A stretch of DNA of 64,000 bases from Cellulomonas sp. KRMCY2 (GTDB lineage Bacteria > Actinomycetota > Actinomycetes > Actinomycetales > Cellulomonadaceae). Location: NCBI RefSeq assembly GCF_000526515.1, contig NZ_JAGF01000001.1, positions 3,038,001 through 3,102,000 of the forward strand, read 5' to 3'. The notes below the pieces were generated by a model, which did not search any database, had not been told where the DNA came from, and was given only the letters and a program-made list of their open reading frames with translations. The position numbers were made by a program, and so were the translations under genes. This document shows, piece after piece, positions 10,555-19,964 of the stretch (positions are counted from its first letter, which is position 1; every line of letters begins with the position of its first letter).

Positions 10555-11462
10555 TGAGCACCGACCTTGCTGTCGCCGATCGCGTCGGCCCGGCTCGCGG
10601 TGGCCGGACGGGCGGGGCGACGGCCCCGCACGAGCGGCTGCGCCGCGGCCCGGGACGCTGGCTCGTGCTCACCGCGGCGGTGCTGCTCGCCGTCGCGATG
10701 ATGGTGCCGTTCGCGATCATGCTGCTCAACGCGTTCAAGTCACCGACCGACTACTCGACCAACGGCCCGCTCAGCCTGCCGACGAGCCTGTACACCGACG
10801 GCCTGGTGAACTTCTGGAACCGCGTCGACTACCCGGGCAAGCTCGTGAACTCGATCGTGATCAGCGGTTCCGTCGCGTTCCTCGCCACTGTCGTCTCGTT
10901 GCTCAACGCCTATGCGCTGGGCATCGGGCGGATCAAGGGCCGGCTGTGGATCGTCATGCTCTTCCTGCTCGCGAACATGCTGCCGCAGGAGGCGTTGATC
11001 TACCCGCTGTACTACCTGGCCAAGCAGACCGGCCTCTACAACACCCAGCTGTCCGTGATCATCATCTTCACCGTCATCCAGAGCGCATTCGGGACCTACC
11101 TGCTCGCGTCGGTGTTCTCCACCTTCCCGCCGTCCGTCCTGGAGGCGGCCGCGCTCGACGGGGCGAGCAGGTGGCAGGTGCTCTGGCGGGTGGTCTTCCC
11201 GATCTCGCGCCCGACCCTCGCCGTCCTGGTGATCTTCTTCTTCATCTGGACCTGGAACGAGTTCTTCATCCCGTTGGTGATGCTCATCGACAACGCCACG
11301 CAGACGATCCCGGTCGCGATCGCCTCGCTCCAGGGCGACCGTCTGATGGATGCCCCGACGATCAACGCGGGGTCCCTGATCAGCCTGCTGCCCGCGGTGA
11401 TCTTCTTCCTGATCTTCCAGCGCACGCTCACCCGCGGGATCACCGCCGGTGCCGTGAAGTGA
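10554..11462 (+). CDS. Sugar ABC transporter permease, MalG type
   Basis: The 302-residue protein is the second membrane permease of the importer. A long cytosolic N-terminus of about 35 residues precedes the first transmembrane helix (WLVLTAAVLLAVAMMVPFAI). The EAA loop is LEAAALDGASRWQVLWRVVF, followed by more membrane helices and the typical C-terminus FQRTLTRGITAGAVK. Its ATG overlaps the stop of the preceding permease (ATGA), which signals translational coupling and equal production of the two subunits. Confidence 0.93.
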   Translation: MSTDLAVADRVGPARGGRTGGATAPHERLRRGPGRWLVLTAAVLLAVAMMVPFAIMLLNAFKSPTDYSTNGPLSLPTSLYTDGLVNFWNRVDYPGKLVNSIVISGSVAFLATVVSLLNAYALGIGRIKGRLWIVMLFLLANMLPQEALIYPLYYLAKQTGLYNTQLSVIIIFTVIQSAFGTYLLASVFSTFPPSVLEAAALDGASRWQVLWRVVFPISRPTLAVLVIFFFIWTWNEFFIPLVMLIDNATQTIPVAIASLQGDRLMDAPTINAGSLISLLPAVIFFLIFQRTLTRGITAGAVK

Positions 11463-11496
11463 GCCGGCCCACCGAGATGTCTGAGAGCAGCAACCG

Positions 11497-13794
11497 ATGA
11501 AGTTCAGCGACGGGTACTGGATGGTTCGCGAGGGCATGCACCCGATGCACCCCGCGGAGGCGTACGACATCTGGTCGACCGACGACGCGATGACCGTCTA
11601 CGCGCCGACGGCGCCGATCGCGGTGCGCGGGGACACGCTCAACCGGCCGGTCATCACCGTGACCTACAGCTCGCCGATGCCCGACGTGATCCGGGTGCGG
11701 ATCGAGCACCACCAGGGCGCCCTGGAGCCGGGTCCGTCGTTCGCGCTGCACGGCGCCGAGCGGATCCCGGTCCAGGTCGTCCTCGATGATGCGACGGGGG
11801 TCCTGACCTCGGGCGGTCTGTCCGTGCGGGTGCATCGCGGCCCGCAGTGGCGGGTGGACTTCGTCGCGGACGGCCGGGTCCTGACCTCGAGCCTGCACAA
11901 GGGCATCGGGGTCGTCGACGCCGACGACGGTGCGCACTACGTCCACGAGCAGCTGAGTCTCGGGGTGGGGGAATACGTCTACGGCCTCGGCGAGCGCTTC
12001 GGTGCGTTCGTCAAGAACGGCCAGACCGTCGACGTCTGGAACGCCGACGGCGGCACGTCGAGCGAGCAGGCCTACAAGAACGTGCCGTTCTACCTGACCA
12101 CCGGCGGCTACGGCGTCTTCGTCAACCAGCCCGAGCTGGTGTCCTTCGAGGTGGGGTCGGAGATCACCTCGCGGACGCAGTTCAGCGTGCAGGGCCAGGC
12201 GCTGGAGTACTTCGTCATCCACGGGCCGGAGCCGAAGGAGATCCTGCGGCGGTACACCGCACTGACCGGTCGCCCGGCGGCGGTGCCGCGCTGGTCGCAC
12301 GGGCTGTGGATGTCGACCTCGTTCACCACGGACTACGACGAGAAGACGGTCAACGAGTTCGTCCAGGGCATGGCGGACCGCGAGGTCCCCTTGAGCGTCG
12401 TGCACTTCGACTGCTTCTGGATGCGTGAGCTCAACTGGTGCGACTTCGAGTGGGACCCGCGCACGTTCCCCGACCCGGAGGGCATGCTCGCCCGGCTCAA
12501 GGAGCGCGGGCTCAAGGTGTGCCTGTGGATCAACCCGTACGTCGCCCAGCGGTCCCCGCTCTTCGCCGAGGGCGCGGCCAAGGGCTATCTCGTCCGGCGG
12601 CCCGACGGGTCGGTGTGGCAGTGGGACCGGTGGCAGGCCGGCATGGGTGTCGTCGACTTCACCAACCCCGAGGCGACGGCGTGGTTCGTCGGCCATCTCG
12701 ACCGGTTGCTCGCGATGGGTGTCGACGCCTTCAAGACCGACTTCGGTGAGCGCATCCCGACCGACGTCGTGTGGCACGACGGCTCGGACCCCGAGCGCAT
12801 GCACAACTACTACGCCCACCTCTACAACAAGGCGGTCTTCGACCTGCTGACCGAGCGGCGGGGGCCGGGCGAGGCGGTCGTGTTCGCGCGGTCGGCCACG
12901 GCCGGCGGTCAGCAGTTCCCGGTGCACTGGGGCGGCGACTGCTGGTCGACCTACGAGGCGATGGCCGAGTCGCTGCGTGGCGGGCTGTCCCTGTCGATGT
13001 CCGGCTTCGGCTACTGGAGCCACGACATCGGCGGCTTCGAGGGCACCCCGGACCCGTCCGTCTTCAAGCGGTGGACGGCGTTCGGCCTGCTCTCCTCGCA
13101 CTCGCGGCTGCACGGCTCGGACTCCTACCGGGTGCCCTGGGCCTTCGACGACGAGGCCGTCGAGATCACGCGCCGGTTCACCCGGCTCAAGCTCACGCTG
13201 ATGCCCTACCTCGCGCGGATCGCGGACGAGGCCCACACCGACGGTCTGCCGATGATGCGACCGATGGTGCTGGAGTTCCCGCACGACCGTGGGGCGGCGA
13301 CCGTGGACACCCAGTACATGTTGGGCGACTCGCTGCTCGTCGCCCCGGTGTTCAGTGCCGACGGCACCGTCGAGTACTACGTGCCCGAGGGGACGTGGAC
13401 GCATCTGGAGACGGGCGCCCAGGTGAGCGGTCCGCGGTGGATCCGTGAGCAGCATGCGCTCGACTCCCTGCCGCTCATGGTCCGGCCGGGCACCGTGGTC
13501 GCCATCGGCGCGCGTGACGACGTTCCCGACTACGACTACGCCGACGGCGTCCTGCTGCGCGTCGTCGAGCCGGCGGACGGCGTGCTGACCGAGGTGGTTG
13601 TCCCACGCGGCGGTGCCTGCGCCGATCAGTCCGCTGCCCGCTTCACCGTCCAGCGATCGGGCGGTGGCGTGCGCGTGACGGCGCAGGGGGCGCCGGGGAC
13701 CTGGGGGGTCGCGGTCGTGCTCGCCGGTCGCCCCTGGCCCGCGACCTGGGCCGCGTCGGGGCAGCAGGACCTGGCGGTGGTCGCGCCCGACTAG
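11497..13794 (+). CDS. yicI: GH31 alpha-xylosidase, YicI-like
   Basis: The 765-residue enzyme belongs to glycoside hydrolase family 31. The nucleophile motif FKTDFGERIPTD places Asp415, and the acid/base motif HWGGDCWSTYE places Asp481. These numbers are almost the same as in E. coli YicI alpha-xylosidase (416 and 482), and the KTDFGE wording separates xylosidases from the usual GH31 glucosidases. The N-terminal beta-domain and the C-terminal beta-sandwich are complete. No signal peptide is present, so it acts on sugars already imported by the transporter genes upstream. Likely substrate: alpha-1,6-linked xylose on glucose, as in isoprimeverose or xyloglucan oligosaccharides. The stop codon shares bases with the stop of the convergent LacI gene. 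Confidence 0.9.
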   Translation: MKFSDGYWMVREGMHPMHPAEAYDIWSTDDAMTVYAPTAPIAVRGDTLNRPVITVTYSSPMPDVIRVRIEHHQGALEPGPSFALHGAERIPVQVVLDDATGVLTSGGLSVRVHRGPQWRVDFVADGRVLTSSLHKGIGVVDADDGAHYVHEQLSLGVGEYVYGLGERFGAFVKNGQTVDVWNADGGTSSEQAYKNVPFYLTTGGYGVFVNQPELVSFEVGSEITSRTQFSVQGQALEYFVIHGPEPKEILRRYTALTGRPAAVPRWSHGLWMSTSFTTDYDEKTVNEFVQGMADREVPLSVVHFDCFWMRELNWCDFEWDPRTFPDPEGMLARLKERGLKVCLWINPYVAQRSPLFAEGAAKGYLVRRPDGSVWQWDRWQAGMGVVDFTNPEATAWFVGHLDRLLAMGVDAFKTDFGERIPTDVVWHDGSDPERMHNYYAHLYNKAVFDLLTERRGPGEAVVFARSATAGGQQFPVHWGGDCWSTYEAMAESLRGGLSLSMSGFGYWSHDIGGFEGTPDPSVFKRWTAFGLLSSHSRLHGSDSYRVPWAFDDEAVEITRRFTRLKLTLMPYLARIADEAHTDGLPMMRPMVLEFPHDRGAATVDTQYMLGDSLLVAPVFSADGTVEYYVPEGTWTHLETGAQVSGPRWIREQHALDSLPLMVRPGTVVAIGARDDVPDYDYADGVLLRVVEPADGVLTEVVVPRGGACADQSAARFTVQRSGGGVRVTAQGAPGTWGVAVVLAGRPWPATWAASGQQDLAVVAPD

Positions 13795-14855
13795 GTGCGG
13801 GGCAGGGCCGTGCTGTCCCGAGGTGCTGTGCTGTCCCGATCGGTGACCTGCGGCGCGAACAGCCTCGTCTGCACGGCCCCGGAGCCGGCGAGCCGCTCCA
13901 TGACCATGTCCACCGCGGCTGCGCCGATCTGCTGTGCGGGGATGTCGATCGAGGTCAGTGCGACGGACTGGCTGAGCGCCACGTCCGCGGGACACACCGC
14001 GAGCAGGGAGACGTCGTCGGGGATCCTCCGCCCGGCGGTCCGCAGCGCGCTGACGACCGTGGGCAGCGCCGACTCGTTGTGCACGACGACGGCTGTCACG
14101 TCCGGCATGTGCTCGAGAACGGCGGCGACGGCCCGCCTGGCACCGGCGCTGGTGCTCTCGCACGGCTCGACGAGGACCTCGACGTCGTCCACCAGCGCCT
14201 GGGCGCGATAGCCGCGCAGCATGCGGTCCGCGTAGGACGTGTGTCGATCGAGCACGGACGGCGGCGGCCCGATGAGCGCGATCCGGCGGTGGCCCAGCGC
14301 CGTGAGGTGGCTCAGTGCGAGGCGCCCGACCTCCTCGAAGTCGAGGTCCACGCAGCTCAGGGGCTGGGTGTGCCCCGGCAGGCCGATCAGGACCGCCGGC
14401 TGGCGCAGCCCGACGAGCGTGGGGATGCGCGCGTCCTGCGCCTCGACGTCCATCACGATGACGGCGTCCACCATCGAGCCGTTCGAGACGCGCTCGATGC
14501 CGACGACGTCGTCCTGGGTCAGCAGGAGCACGTCGTGCTCGAACTCGCGCGCCCTGGTCACCACTCCGGTGACGAACTGCATGATGACGTTGACGTCGAC
14601 GCCGACCCGCAGGGGTGCCATCAGCGCGATCACGTTCGTCCGGCTCGAGGCCAGCGCACGCGCGCCGGCGTGCGGCCGGTAGCCGAGCTGGGCGATCGCC
14701 CGCTTGACCCGTTCCCGCGTCGGGCCGCTGATCGAGCGCTTGCCCGAGAGCACGTAGGAGACGGTCGAGGCGGAGACCCCGGCAGCGCGGGCGACGTCGT
14801 CGATCGTCGGCATCCGGCGCTCTGCACGGACGTCGCCCGGGGGTGGTGTGCTCAT
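13791..14855 (-). CDS. LacI-family transcriptional regulator (second of the locus)
   Basis: The 354-residue protein has a LacI helix-turn-helix ([20 protein letters not shown]), the hinge [20 protein letters not shown] and a sugar-binding effector domain. ATG at 14855 gives 14 extra residues before the usual start; ATG at 14813 (MPTIDDVAR) would give the more typical N-terminus, and no Shine-Dalgarno clearly favours either. The gene is convergent with the GH31 gene and divergent from the GH1 beta-glucosidase, so it probably regulates that enzyme and itself through the 14856-15097 gap. Its effector is unknown. Confidence 0.9.
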   Translation of the reverse strand: MSTPPPGDVRAERRMPTIDDVARAAGVSASTVSYVLSGKRSISGPTRERVKRAIAQLGYRPHAGARALASSRTNVIALMAPLRVGVDVNVIMQFVTGVVTRAREFEHDVLLLTQDDVVGIERVSNGSMVDAVIVMDVEAQDARIPTLVGLRQPAVLIGLPGHTQPLSCVDLDFEEVGRLALSHLTALGHRRIALIGPPPSVLDRHTSYADRMLRGYRAQALVDDVEVLVEPCESTSAGARRAVAAVLEHMPDVTAVVVHNESALPTVVSALRTAGRRIPDDVSLLAVCPADVALSQSVALTSIDIPAQQIGAAAVDMVMERLAGSGAVQTRLFAPQVTDRDSTAPRDSTALPRT

Positions 14856-14914
14856 CGTCGCGCCGCCGGGCCGCCCGCGTGCACAGCACGTCGCATCTCG
14901 GTAGGGCCCAGCAC

Positions 14915-14926
14915 GGAGAACGCTCC
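14915..14926. promoter_or_regulatory. Possible operator between LacI and GH1 genes
   Basis: GGAGAACGCTCC is an imperfect inverted repeat (outer four base pairs match) about 60 bases upstream of the LacI start and about 170 upstream of the GH1 start. Its CGCTCC half resembles cellobiose-type LacI operators. A further short inverted repeat ACCGA-A-TCGGT lies at 15063-15073. Both assignments are weak. Confidence 0.3.
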
Positions 14927-15097
14927 TTGATCATGAGGCTCGCGCAAGCCTACAGGGTGGCTCGGCGAGTGCTTCGGACGTGCAGCGCCCCGACGGGGGG
15001 TACCTGTCCAGGATGGTGCCCACGCCCGGCGTGGCCGCGCTCCCACTATGTGGACCGGGCCGACCGAATCGGTTCGATCGAGGCAGGATATGGCCCC

Positions 15098-16543
<1,446 letters not shown>

Positions 16544-16577
16544 GCCGGACCACGACGGCGCGGGGGGAGAATGCCTC

Positions 16578-16880
16578 ATGCCGTCGGGACGTAGATCAGG
16601 CAAGCGGCCCTGGGCGCAGGAGCACCCGGAGCTCGACGTCGACCGTGCCATGGGTGGTCGACGCGTCGAGGCTGCCCCCGACGGTCGATGGACCGTGCAG
16701 GCCGTTCCCGGCACGGGTTCGAAGACCTACCGGTGCCCCGGGTGCCACCAGGGGATCGGCCCCGGTACGGCGCACGTCGTCGCCTGGGCGAACGACTCCC
16801 TGCTCGGCGCCCAGACCGCTCTGGACGACCGCAGGCACTGGCACACCGCCTGCTGGCAGACCCGCGGCCGGCGCCGGTGA
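16578..16880 (+). CDS. Small Cys/His-motif protein of unknown function
   Basis: The 100-residue protein has a basic N-terminus (SGRRSGKRPW), a middle part starting HPELDVDRAMGG, and a likely metal site: CPGCH at about residues 53-57 paired with HWHTACW near residues 88-94 (Cys-x2-Cys and His-x4-Cys spacing). Similar small proteins are common in actinobacteria and are sometimes loosely labelled ATP/GTP-binding, although I see no P-loop. The stop overlaps the GTG of the HAD gene, so the two are likely co-translated. Function unknown; a small zinc-binding or nucleic-acid-binding protein is possible. Confidence 0.8.
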   Translation: MPSGRRSGKRPWAQEHPELDVDRAMGGRRVEAAPDGRWTVQAVPGTGSKTYRCPGCHQGIGPGTAHVVAWANDSLLGAQTALDDRRHWHTACWQTRGRRR

Positions 16881-17734
16881 ACGAGGCGCTGCCGCGGCCC
16901 CGGCTGATCGCGTCGGACCTCGACGGGACCCTGCTGCGCGATGACGGCCGGATGTCGGCGCGCACCGTGGCCGCCCTGCTGGCGATGCAGGCTGCCGGCA
17001 TCGAGGTGGTCTTCGTCACCGCCCGACCGCCTCGCTGGGTCGACGAGGTCGCGCACGCCGTCGGCGACCACGGGGTCGTGATCTGCCTCAACGGTGCCTT
17101 CGTGTACGACGCGACGCAGCGCAGCGTCCTGGCCGAGCAGGCCATGTCCGACGGCCTGGTCCGTCAGCTCACCGCGGACCTGCGCTCGGCCCTGCCGACG
17201 ATCGCCTTCGCGGCCGAGCGGCGCGGCGGGTTCGCCACCGAGCACCGCTTCTCCGGGCCGCACCCGGTCCCCGACGGGTCGCCCGCCGCATCGATGATCG
17301 AGGACCTGCTCGACGGCGCGACCGGCAAGCTCCTCGCGCGGTGCGTCGAGGTCCCCGACGCCGACCTCGTCGGGCTGGTCGCCGAGGTGCTCGCCGACCG
17401 CGCGATCGTGGCGTACTCCGGTGCCGTGGGCCTCGCCGAGATCAGCGGACCGGGGGTGACCAAGGCGTCGACCCTGGCCCGCTGGGCGGCTGAGCGGGGT
17501 TTCTGCCCGGGTGAGGTCTGGGCGTTCGGGGACATGCCGAACGACCTGCCGATGCTGCGCTGGGCGGGTCGATCCTTCGCCGTGGACAACGCCCACCCCG
17601 CGGTCCGGGCCATGGCCGACCACGTGTGCGGCTCCAACCAGGACGACGGCGTCGCTGCCGTCCTGGAGTCGATCCTCTCGGCAACCACCGGCAGCCACCG
17701 ACAACCACCGACAGCCCCAGGCAGGGCCCGATAG
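16877..17734 (+). CDS. Cof-type HAD-superfamily phosphatase
   Basis: The 285-residue protein carries all four HAD motifs: DLDGT at about residues 14-18, FVTARPP, the lysine in GVTKASTL and the acidic motif FGDMPNDLPML. The cap domain between motifs 2 and 3 is of the Cof type, whose members remove phosphate from sugar phosphates or cofactors such as FMN. The GTG start at 16877 overlaps the stop of the preceding gene (GTGA). A longer open frame upstream runs through that gene and is not used. The final 20 residues are low in complexity. The substrate cannot be told from sequence. Confidence 0.92.
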   Translation: MNEALPRPRLIASDLDGTLLRDDGRMSARTVAALLAMQAAGIEVVFVTARPPRWVDEVAHAVGDHGVVICLNGAFVYDATQRSVLAEQAMSDGLVRQLTADLRSALPTIAFAAERRGGFATEHRFSGPHPVPDGSPAASMIEDLLDGATGKLLARCVEVPDADLVGLVAEVLADRAIVAYSGAVGLAEISGPGVTKASTLARWAAERGFCPGEVWAFGDMPNDLPMLRWAGRSFAVDNAHPAVRAMADHVCGSNQDDGVAAVLESILSATTGSHRQPPTAPGRAR

Positions 17735-17737
17735 GCT
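17732..17737 (+). promoter_or_regulatory. Candidate -10 box for a leaderless message
   Basis: TAGGCT ends seven bases before the ATG at 17745, the spacing of leaderless actinobacterial transcripts that start at the initiation codon. It also contains the stop codon of the HAD gene. No good -35 element is visible. Confidence 0.35.
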
Positions 17738-17744
17738 TCGGGTG

Positions 17745-18515
17745 ATGAGCAGCGACAGCGCGGGCGGCACCGAGATCCGTGCCCTGAGCATCCTGCCCGC
17801 GCGTCGGACGGACATCGAGCTGCACACGGCGGACGGTCTGACCCTCGTCGGCGAGCTGGCTCTGCCCGCGGTCCGGCCACCGGTGGCGACCCTCGTCACG
17901 CTGCACCCGCTGCCGACGCACGGCGGCTTCATGGACTCCCACATCCTGCGCAAGGCCGCGTGGCGGCTGCCTGCGCTCGCCGACCTGGCCGTGCTGCGCT
18001 TCAACACCCGGGGCACCTCCAGCGCACGGGGGCGCAGCGAGGGCACCTTCGACGGCGGCCGCGGCGAGCACTTCGACGTCGTGGCGGCGATGGAGTACGC
18101 CGAGTTCCACGACCTGCCCCGCCGGTGGCTCGTCGGCTGGTCGTTCGGGACCGAGCTGGCCCTGATGCACGGCGCCGACCCGTCGGTCGAGGGTGCGATC
18201 CTGCTCTCGCCGCCGCTGCACCAGGCGTCCGACGCCGACCTCGCCGCATGGGACGAGCTCGGCAAGCCCCTGGTCGTCCTGGTCCCTGAGCTGGACGACT
18301 ACCTGCGTCCGGACGAGGCCAGAGCCCGGTTCGCGGCCGTGCGGCAGGCCGAGGTGATCGGCGTCGAGGGCGCCAAGCACCTGTGGGTGGGGGAGGCAGC
18401 CGTGCGGCGCGTGCTCGACGAGATCGTCCAGCACGTCCTGCCGGGTCACCCTCCGTTGCCCACGACCTGGGCCGGCCCGGTGGACATCGCGGGCGAGGAC
18501 GACGAGACACGCTGA
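17745..18515 (+). CDS. Alpha/beta hydrolase
   Basis: The 256-residue protein has an alpha/beta-hydrolase fold with the nucleophile elbow GWSFGTEL, the oxyanion stretch LHPLPTHGG near residue 50 and the late histidine in AKHLWVGE. The fold resembles dienelactone-hydrolase-like and YfhR/BAAT-type esterases, but the substrate is unknown. ATG at 17745 is preferred over the adjacent GTG at 17742; no Shine-Dalgarno is present, which fits the leaderless spacing noted for the -10 box. It stands between a HAD phosphatase and another alpha/beta hydrolase on the same strand. Confidence 0.88.
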   Translation: MSSDSAGGTEIRALSILPARRTDIELHTADGLTLVGELALPAVRPPVATLVTLHPLPTHGGFMDSHILRKAAWRLPALADLAVLRFNTRGTSSARGRSEGTFDGGRGEHFDVVAAMEYAEFHDLPRRWLVGWSFGTELALMHGADPSVEGAILLSPPLHQASDADLAAWDELGKPLVVLVPELDDYLRPDEARARFAAVRQAEVIGVEGAKHLWVGEAAVRRVLDEIVQHVLPGHPPLPTTWAGPVDIAGEDDETR

Positions 18516-18560
18516 GACACTGGTGCCTGACGGGTACCGGACGACGACACGGAGGGTCTG

Positions 18561-19427
18561 ATGACGACGGACGGCATGGTGCGGCTGCACACACTCCGGC
18601 GGGGTGTCCCAGCGACGTTGCCGCTGGTGCTCATCCACGGCTTCCCGCTCGACCACCGGATGTGGCTGGACGTCACGGACCTGCTCGCCGGCGACCGCAC
18701 GGTGATCGCGCCGGACCTGCCCGGCTTCGGCTCGTCGCCGACGGGTCCGGATGTCGCCAAGGCCCTGGGGGCGGACCCGGCCGTCGCATCGATCGACGTG
18801 ATGGCCGACGGGGTCGCGGCCGCGCTCCGGGCAGCGGGCGTGGATCGGGCGGTCATCGCCGGGCTGTCGATGGGTGGCTACGTCGCGATGGCGATCACCG
18901 AGCGGCACCCCGACCTCGTCGCAGGCCTCGGCCTGATCGACACGAAGTCCACGGCCGACGACGAGGGGGTCCGGGCGATGCGTCGGGCGATCGCCGACAC
19001 GGTCGTCGCCGAGATGCTCGTCGACGCGGTCTTCGGGATGCGCACGTCCGTGCTCGGCGCCACGAACCGGGTGGCGCGACCGGACCTGGCCGAGCGGATC
19101 GAAGGGTGGATCCGTGACCAGGGTCCGCACGCGGTCGCCTGGGCGCAGCGTGCGATGGCGGCTCGTCCCGACCGGACCGCCGTGCTGGCCGCCTACCGCG
19201 GCCCGTCGGTCGTCGTGGTGGGCGACGAGGACGAGCTGTCTCCAGTTCCCACCGCGCAGCACATGGTCGACGTGCTGACCGACACCGAGCTCGTCGTGGT
19301 CCCGCGTGCGGGTCACATGACGAGCAACGAGAGCCCGGAGCCGGTGGCGTCGGCGCTGGCGCTGCTGCTCCGGCGAGCCGAGCGCGCCCAGCCGGACCTG
19401 ACGTCGTTGTCGGGCGTCACCGTCTGA
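18561..19427 (+). CDS. Alpha/beta hydrolase
   Basis: The 288-residue protein has the oxyanion motif LIHGFPLDHRMW (about residues 25-36), the nucleophile elbow GLSMGGYV with Ser near residue 100, an acidic residue in VVGDEDELSP and the catalytic histidine in RAGHMTSNE. This is the complete triad of the esterase/haloperoxidase-like group. The ATG follows ACACGGAGGGTCTG, a good ribosome-binding site, so it is translated independently of the hydrolase 46 bases upstream. The two hydrolases are not close copies. The substrate is unknown. It converges with the minus-strand gene at 19530. Confidence 0.9.
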   Translation: MTTDGMVRLHTLRRGVPATLPLVLIHGFPLDHRMWLDVTDLLAGDRTVIAPDLPGFGSSPTGPDVAKALGADPAVASIDVMADGVAAALRAAGVDRAVIAGLSMGGYVAMAITERHPDLVAGLGLIDTKSTADDEGVRAMRRAIADTVVAEMLVDAVFGMRTSVLGATNRVARPDLAERIEGWIRDQGPHAVAWAQRAMAARPDRTAVLAAYRGPSVVVVGDEDELSPVPTAQHMVDVLTDTELVVVPRAGHMTSNESPEPVASALALLLRRAERAQPDLTSLSGVTV

Positions 19428-19467
19428 CGCCACAGTCGGCCGTCTCGGCCCGGTCCGGTTCGCGGCC

Positions 19468-19526
19468 GGGCTGGGTGGTCCGGGCGGGCGGGCGCGGGCG
19501 GGCTGGGCGGGCTGGACGGGCGCGGG
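19468..19526 (+). other. G-quadruplex-capable G-run array
   Basis: At least ten runs of three guanines separated by one to six bases occur on the plus strand, most densely from 19482 to 19526. It fills the gap between two convergent genes and lies downstream of the stop of the 18561 hydrolase, so its transcript could fold into an RNA quadruplex and end transcription. The folding is inferred from the pattern only. Confidence 0.55.
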
Positions 19527-19529
19527 CGG

Positions 19530-19964
19530 TCAGGTACGACGCGGGGCGTCGCCCAGGGCGATCGCCAGGGCGTCGACGAGGTCGATCGACTCGCCGTCCC
19601 GCCCACCCTTGCCCAGCACGAGCGGAGGCTCGCTGGGCACCGGCGTCGCACCGGTGACCAGCGATCGCAGGCGGGGCGGGACGCTCAGGACGTAGAACTC
19701 GCCATCGGTGCCCACCGCGACGCTCTCGTTGCGGCGTAGGTACCAGCCCTGCAGCAGCGTCCGGTAGCGGCTCTGCCCGTCGTAGCTGCGCGCACGCAGG
19801 TGGACCGGCTCCAGGCCGCGCTCGGTGGCGGTGCGGACGAAGTCGGCAATCAGCGCGCGCGCCTGCGCCGACTCGCCCGTCTGTCGTTGTTCGAGGGCCT
19901 TGGCGTGCGCCGCCGCAGCCTCGCTGCGATGGTCGCGCCAGGCCTGCGAGCCGTCGTCAGGCAC
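19530..19964 (-). CDS. Conserved hypothetical protein next to the coiled-coil gene
   Basis: The 144-residue protein is not recognised with confidence. It begins with a charged helix rich in Ala, Arg and Glu (EAAAAHAKALEQRQTGESAQA) that suits a helical hairpin, continues with RYRTLLQGWYLRRNESVAVGTDGEFYVLSV, which looks like a small beta-sheet unit, and ends with a Gly/Asp-rich stretch and a helix. There is no signal peptide or membrane segment. The start is GTG and overlaps the end of the upstream DivIVA-like gene by 8 bases, so it is almost certainly in the same transcript and may act with it. Function unknown. Confidence 0.75.
   Translation of the reverse strand: MPDDGSQAWRDHRSEAAAAHAKALEQRQTGESAQARALIADFVRTATERGLEPVHLRARSYDGQSRYRTLLQGWYLRRNESVAVGTDGEFYVLSVPPRLRSLVTGATPVPSEPPLVLGKGGRDGESIDLVDALAIALGDAPRRT

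Noticed and set aside
11440-14934. A minus-strand open frame of more than 1100 codons
   Set aside because: It runs antisense through the GH31 gene and reads in another frame across the LacI gene; its translation is Arg/Gly/His-rich with no family features. It is a GC-bias artefact.
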